Source: Aradus depressus
Lineage: Eukaryota; Arthropoda; Insecta; Hemiptera; Aradidae
DNA length: 64,000 nt
Direction: 5' to 3'
Assembly (NCBI GenBank): GCA_963662175.1
Contig: OY759221.1
Location: 23,113,027-23,177,026 of the forward strand
A program made the position numbers and the translations under genes. Of the stretch, positions 59,279 through 64,000 are shown piece after piece. Below the pieces are notes generated by a model that had not been told where the DNA came from, ran no database searches, and saw nothing but the letters and a program-made list of their open reading frames with translations. Position 1 is the stretch's first letter. The number at the start of each line of letters is the position of its first letter.

Positions 59279-60040
59279 CAAGAAATCCTATATGAAGGAA
59301 AATATTATTACATTATGCGAATAGATAAGCAATCATATTATGAGAATATTATATTAAGAAAAATGAAAAAGTATATTATAAGAAATATTATTGACAAATA
59401 TGCAAAAAGAAAGAAATATTATAAATAAAAATAATACATTAATTTAGTAGAGTAGGCAGCCGACACTGAGGGAATATCAAGGTCAAATGTTGCAATAAAC
59501 AAATATTATAATTAATGGAATATATTATAAGCATATTAAGAAAGAAATACAATTAAAGAAAAAGAAATATTATATTACAAAGAATTTAGAAAAATGAATT
59601 AGTAGTGAACCTTCGACACAGAGCGAATATCTAGGTCAATGGTTTCACAATGAAAGAAAGAATTATACTCCAAGGAAAGAAAGCATATTTATTAAGGAGA
59701 AATTGAAAAATATTATAGGAAAGAATATACTTTTAAGAATTATATTTACTAGAAGTATTTTATAAGAAGAAAAAATTAAGTTACCTAGCTGTAAGAAAAT
59801 TAAATCATAAGAAAAGTAAAATAAGTAGATAATAATGTAGAATGTTAAGAACTAGCATGTTTTAAAGATAAATTTTATATTGTTTTTATATACTATAGAA
59901 TAGACTATTTTATTTTAGATAATTATTACTAATATTAATATTAATTAATTAGATAACCCTATATATTCAATTTATACACTCTAACACTATATTACACTTT
60001 ACATTATACTAACCATTATATTCAAATTCTATTATTATAG
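58882..60040 (+). other. Non-coding region between pol and env
   Basis: Almost 1.2 kb, AT-rich, with paired blocks: TTTTACCTCCTGGGTAAGAGG at about 59039 and 59134; and GCCGACACTGAGGGAATATCAAGGTCAA (59460) related to CTTCGACACAGAGCGAATATCTAGGTCAA (59610). A TTA microsatellite lies at 59237-59279. The splice acceptor for env (ATTATTATAG) ends it at 60040. It may carry RNA transport or enhancer functions; that is inference. Confidence 0.75.
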
Positions 60041-61718
60041 ATTAGCCACCTACTTAACCTTCCCAGCACCTTCCTATGCTGCTAATATACAAGATATCAC
60101 TAAAAATTCAGGAATATTACTCATCCATCTAGGACCCGCTAGATTACAAACCTCTGAACACACATTTATCCATTATTTTAACTTAGAAGAATTATACCTA
60201 GAATTTAATAATATAAATACCCAATATAACAAATTATTAGGCACTATTAATTATTTATTTTATAATAAACTAACACTCGAAGAGTTTAGAAATTATCAAA
60301 AATTACTTAACGTAACAAAGGATAATGCCAAAGAAAAAATTGCTAACATACGCATTCATTCAGAAACTAAAAGATCCAGACGAGGATTAATTAATGGCTT
60401 AGGCTCAATAATGAAATTAATTACAGGAAATTTAGATTCCGAAGACGGTAATCGTTATGACACCTTACTTCACCATATTTCTAATAACGAACACAATTTG
60501 CAAGATCAATTGAATTCACAGTACTCTATAAACAATGACTTGATTCAATCATATAATGAAACTTTATCCCTAATTCAAAGTAATAACGTAGAAATTAAAA
60601 ATAAAATCTTACAATTAAACTCGGAACTAACACACGAAGTCCTCATCAGAAAGACTAAAACTTTATTTTATCAAATACAAATTCATTTGTTTTCAATGCT
60701 ACACATCCTACAAGATATTGAAAATTCTCTCACGTTTTGCAAACTCAAAACGATGCATCCCAGTATAATTACCACACACCAATTATTCCATGAAATTAAA
60801 AAGGTAAAAAGTTATTATAAAAATCAATTGCCATTCACCGTAGACTTTAAGAATATACTAGATTTTGAAACCTTAATCCAGGTAAATTGTAAAATAGAAG
60901 TGAATAAAATAATTTATTTTTTGACTCTTCCCATCAATTCAAAAGATGAATATGAGCTAATTAACTTATTTTCTATCCCGACTTTGTACAATAACAAATT
61001 CACTACTATTATACCAGATATTAACTATATACTAAACCCTAGAAATAAATTGTTAAATCTTAAATTTATGAAAAATACTTGTATTAAAATTCAGTACTAC
61101 CAATGCTCAAATCTCATGGTCTCCCATTATCAACCTCCATGTGAAAAGGAAATCATCTCCAACGGGACACCATCCTCCTGCCAATATACCGACGTAAGCA
61201 TCAAGCAGAACTTCATAGAGCCCGTTCCTGACACCAACCAATTCATTGCAGTATTTCCTGCTACCGAAGATATTACAATCATTAAAGACTCATTGACTGA
61301 GACGAAAAAACTTTACGGTATTCACCTTATCTCGCTCAGCCCTGGCGAACACTTTGTCTTCAATAATATCCCATTTCATCACACATCGAATACATCAGGA
61401 AAACCTCATATTGTCAATAATTTTAATTTAAATCTTAACCCTCACCAACATTCAAATTTCACACTCGTATTAAAACCTGTAACTCTTAAAAAGATCACTA
61501 CCAACTCTTTTGTACCTATAGCGACTAAATCTAATTATTTTATTATCCCCAGTTTATGGACATTAATATTATATTTAACGATCCTAATTATTATTGTTAT
61601 TTTTATTGTCAAATTCAAATGTAAAAAGTCTATTGGAAAAACTTCTGTAACCCATGTAACCATTCCTGTAGACTCTATACCTATTCACCACCACCTTTCA
61701 GGTGATGTTTCAATTTAG
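60041..61718 (+). CDS. env: env-like glycoprotein, main exon
   Basis: Errantivirus-type envelope (related to baculovirus F proteins). The frame is open from the acceptor at 60041 through an ATG at 60411 to TAG 61716-61718. Features: short hydrophobic start with a signal-cleavage-like site, a furin-type RSRR at 60372-60383 directly before a fusion-peptide-like GLINGLGSI, ITGNLD motif, long ectodomain with paired Cys, a transmembrane segment at about 61550-61615 (isoleucine/leucine-rich) and a short basic cytoplasmic tail. The ATG at 60411 lies behind the fusion peptide and cannot be the real start; the start is supplied by the spliced leader at 53391-53575. Reading frame intact. Confidence 0.9.
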
Positions 61719-61727
61719 GGGTGGAGG
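61716..61727 (+). promoter_or_regulatory. Polypurine tract
   Basis: AGGGGTGGAGG directly before the 3' LTR, with one T, is the expected primer for plus-strand DNA synthesis. It overlaps the end of env. Confidence 0.8.
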
Positions 61728-61952
61728 AGTTATGTTACCTATTATTGTAAACCTCATCACAATCTCATCCCCTCTCACCACCTGTGTATCAATCGCTATT
61801 GTTTCTTATCTCTTCCTGTATAGCTCTAGTCAGATAGACCACCAGTCCATCCCAGGCTCCCGAAGTTGCTGTACTCCCTGTATTGTATCATTGTGAGTTC
61901 AGTGTAATAAAGACTTTTTTTAAAAAGCAATCTTCGGCGTTACAAAAGTTAA

Positions 61953-61954
<2 letters not shown>
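61728..61954 (+). repeat. 3' LTR
   Basis: 227 bp, reads identical to 53124-53350. AATAAA at 61906-61911. Followed at once by a TA run (61955-61986). Confidence 0.95.
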
Positions 61955-61991
<37 letters not shown>

Positions 61992-62370
61992 TCTTTCTAA
62001 CTTAGTTCATAACTAGACTGAGTGAGCAGGGTTAAAAGTGAGCAGGGTTAAAGTGAGCAGGGTTAAAAGTGAGCAGGGTTAAGGTGAGCAGGGTTAAAAG
62101 TGAGCAGGGTTAAAAGTGAGCAGGGTTAAAAGTGAGCAGGGTTAAAAGTGAGCAGGGTTAAAAGTGAGCAGGGTTAAAAGTGAGCAGGGTTAAAAGTGAG
62201 CAGGGTTAAAAGTGAGCAGGGTTAATATATAAGGGGGTTAATATATATATATATATATATCTTTAGTGGAATAGACAATATTTCAAAAATAAGTTTGTTT
62301 TATTTATTTATTACAAATTCCACAATATGTCCGCGTTCCTCAACTTAGAAGTTGTTAATAGTGCGAGTCG
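61955..62370. repeat. TA run, 16-bp tandem array, right arm of palindrome
   Basis: TA repeat 61955-61986; tandem array of GTGAGCAGGGTTAAAA (15-16 bp, about 13 copies) at 62021-62225; another TA run 62243-62260; then the right palindrome arm (62262-62357), reverse complement of 53007-53105. A second shorter arm copy (TCTTTAGTGGAATAGACAATATTTC) follows at 62452-62480. Confidence 0.88.
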
Positions 62371-62830
62371 GGCTACTAATGCGGTTAAGTTAAGTAAATT
62401 AAGTGTTAAGTTTGCAAAGGCGAATCGGAATATTTGGTTCAATGTTTTATAATCTTTAGTGGAATAGACAATATTTCAAAAAATAACAATATTTTATTAC
62501 TCCACTAATATCCTATAAATTATAATAAATACATAGTTGAAAATCAAACATTTATAAAAAATGTTTCCTAGAATAGAAAAACAAAGGTACCGTCCCGTCC
62601 GTGGCTCAACAATATCGTCTTATCGGGAAATGAACACTTAACTAGTAAAGAATGTACATATTTGTCAATTTAATAAATGTTATCAACAAAATACATACCT
62701 GTTTTATTCCTTAGCTCACCTAAAAACACTTTTTTTTATACATTGATATATTTTTTCTCATTAATTGATGATATCCGTTATCCGGCGTCACGTCGGTCCC
62801 GGCAACGCCGGATAAGGGAGAGTCTACTGT
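62371..62830. other. Spacer with pogo-like terminal repeat
   Basis: CGCCGGATAAGGGAGAGTCTACTG at 62806-62829 resembles a pogo/Tigger right end, followed by TA; the matching left end was not found in the window. TTATCCGGCG at about 62778 is an internal inverted copy. Nothing else recognised. Confidence 0.55.
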
Positions 62831-63440
62831 ACACATATAAAATTTCATAATTTTTTTTATGTTATAATTTTTGGAATCAGTAGGTTGGAAAGTATGAAAT
62901 TACGTTGAAAAATCAGAATTTATGACTAATTATATAACTTCTTTTATACATGAATAATTATATTGCTAATCTCCAGTCATACTTTTTAATCAAATTCTGG
63001 TTACTAAGTTCTTTAAATGTTGAACTTGTCATAAACAGTGCAAAACTTGTCATTTGCTTTGAATGGCCTCAGAATAGTCTTGTCACTGAAACTGTCCAAC
63101 AGTTATAGAACAAGTTAAATAAAGATGAAACAATGAAGGACAACTGCCAAACTTTCAGTAGATTGAACAATTTGATAAATTATCAATTTAATTAAATGAG
63201 AAAACTTACATCATCCTTGAATTTAAACAAAATGGCATTCATATTTCATTAAGATACTGAAAAAGAAGCGGCCGGCAGGGGCGCAGGGCCTTTAGTTCCC
63301 CAGCTAGACGATAGGGGAAGTTTTGTAATCGGTCGTAAAAAATAAATGTGTATCTGTGAACACGATAACTCCCAAAAATTTTATATGTGTACCCAGAATC
63401 CTCTAGGAACGACACCTATTTCCCCTCTCCACCCCCCACC
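62831..63440. repeat. GGGGAAGTAC family ends
   Basis: A partial copy at 62831-62950 and the terminus AGTTCCCCAGCTAGACGATAGGGGAAGTTTTGTAATCGGTC at 63293-63335 followed by the ATAACTCCCAAAAATTTTATATG block. The two pieces face opposite ways. Confidence 0.6.
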
Positions 63441-63631
63441 CCCCCCACTCCGTCCAGAACGGACTACTCAACATTCTTACCTTAAATCATGGTTTATTTT
63501 CGTATTTAGGTGTCTTGTAAATGCTATTAGAAAAATACTTCTCTATTTTAGATATCAAAAGCCGATTGCATCAATTTTACCAAAGAATACATTGAACAAA
63601 TAAAATATTGTTACATTCCTTCTTTTCCATT

Positions 63632-63632
<1 letters not shown>

Positions 63633-63719
<87 letters not shown>

Positions 63720-63720
63720 A
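63633..63720. repeat. CA microsatellite
   Basis: (CA)n over about 85 bp, almost uninterrupted. Confidence 0.98.
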
Positions 63721-64000
63721 AGATGTTTACGTATAATTTAAAATTCCAATGAAATCTTATCAATCTGACTACTAGCGCTACGGCTGTGCCGATAATGAAC
63801 TACTACTGATAAGGATTGTATGTGGCGCTACCTGAGCGGAAAAATCTATATTTTCACTGATTTGAACAACGAAAGGGTCAGGCTATGTTTTCTGCGGGCG
63901 GAACGCCCGCTATAATACCCATGTGAATTATTACAACGTAAATCGTAATCGTAAAAATAATTCTAATGATCAGGAACCAGACAAAAAAAGAGTTCGAGTT
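63721..64000. other. Right edge, nothing recognised
   Basis: Contains the small palindrome GCGGGCGGAACGCCCGC at about 63894-63910. No gene visible before the window ends. Confidence 0.4.

Larger units (their letters stand above)
53124..61954 (+). mobile_element. Complete errantivirus-like LTR retrotransposon (17.6/297-like)
   Basis: 8831 bp: LTR, primer site, leader ORF, gag, pol, 1.2-kb non-coding region, env, polypurine tract, LTR. The LTRs start AGTTA and end TAACT and read as identical over 227 bp, and gag, pol and env have no internal stops, so the insertion is very recent. It sits in a TA microsatellite; a TATA duplication would fit the target preference of 17.6/297-type elements but cannot be proved in that context. 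The order protease-RT-RNase H-integrase places it in Ty3/gypsy (Metaviridae); env and the tRNA-Ser primer site place it near errantiviruses. Confidence 0.96.

Noticed and set aside
60411..61718. Env starting at ATG 60411
   Set aside because: This ATG lies after the furin site and fusion-peptide-like region; the frame is open upstream to a splice acceptor.
61702..61896. 64-codon frame over the 3' LTR
   Set aside because: It is LTR sequence read from the env end; the same frame in the 5' LTR has no start context.
1..64000. CRISPR arrays, bacterial operons, ribosome binding sites
   Set aside because: The sequence is eukaryotic nuclear DNA with spliced genes; direct repeats seen are microsatellites, minisatellites or transposons.

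Overview
The window is AT-rich nuclear DNA of an arthropod, most likely a crustacean (a sea-louse-like copepod is my guess, not proven). Reasons: three recognisable host genes with GT-AG introns, a CRF-like DH44 neuropeptide, a beta-class carbonic anhydrase of the animal type absent from vertebrates, SINE tails made of CCTAA units (the arthropod telomere pentamer), and an errantivirus-like LTR element of the 17.6/297 kind. There are no bacterial features. Most short open frames are chance or lie in repeats.

Layout. 240-15415 (minus): ALG9 mannosyltransferase of N-glycan assembly, 13 coding exons that join in phase to 598 codons; its introns hold non-LTR retrotransposon tails, hairpin repeats and palindromes. 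16520-23006 (plus): beta carbonic anhydrase, 6 coding exons, 255 aa, divergent from ALG9 with 1.1 kb between the start codons. 24060-24786: a MITE and a near-perfect palindrome with 170-bp arms. 27265-29789 (minus): the last two coding exons of DH44; the signal-peptide exon was not found. 30-36 kb: repeats and retroelement fragments. 36048-36748: non-autonomous hAT element with an 8-bp target duplication and a nested SINE. 37064-37259: U2 snRNA. 37.5-53 kb: a graveyard of hAT, pogo/Tigger, mariner, non-LTR and SINE remains, with no host protein gene seen.

53124-61954: a complete 8.8-kb LTR retrotransposon with 227-bp LTRs that read as identical, a tRNA-Ser-type primer site, intact gag, pol and env, a UUUUUUA slippery site at the gag/pol junction and a leader ORF whose splice donor joins in frame to env. 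It sits in a TA-repeat at the centre of an older palindromic repeat. The last 2 kb hold a 16-bp tandem array, a pogo end and a CA microsatellite.

The three host genes act in separate processes (ER glycosylation, CO2/bicarbonate chemistry, peptide hormone signalling) and are linked only by position. The most unusual content is the youth and expression layout of the LTR element, the dispersed repeat families with conserved internal hairpins, and the telomere-like SINE tails.
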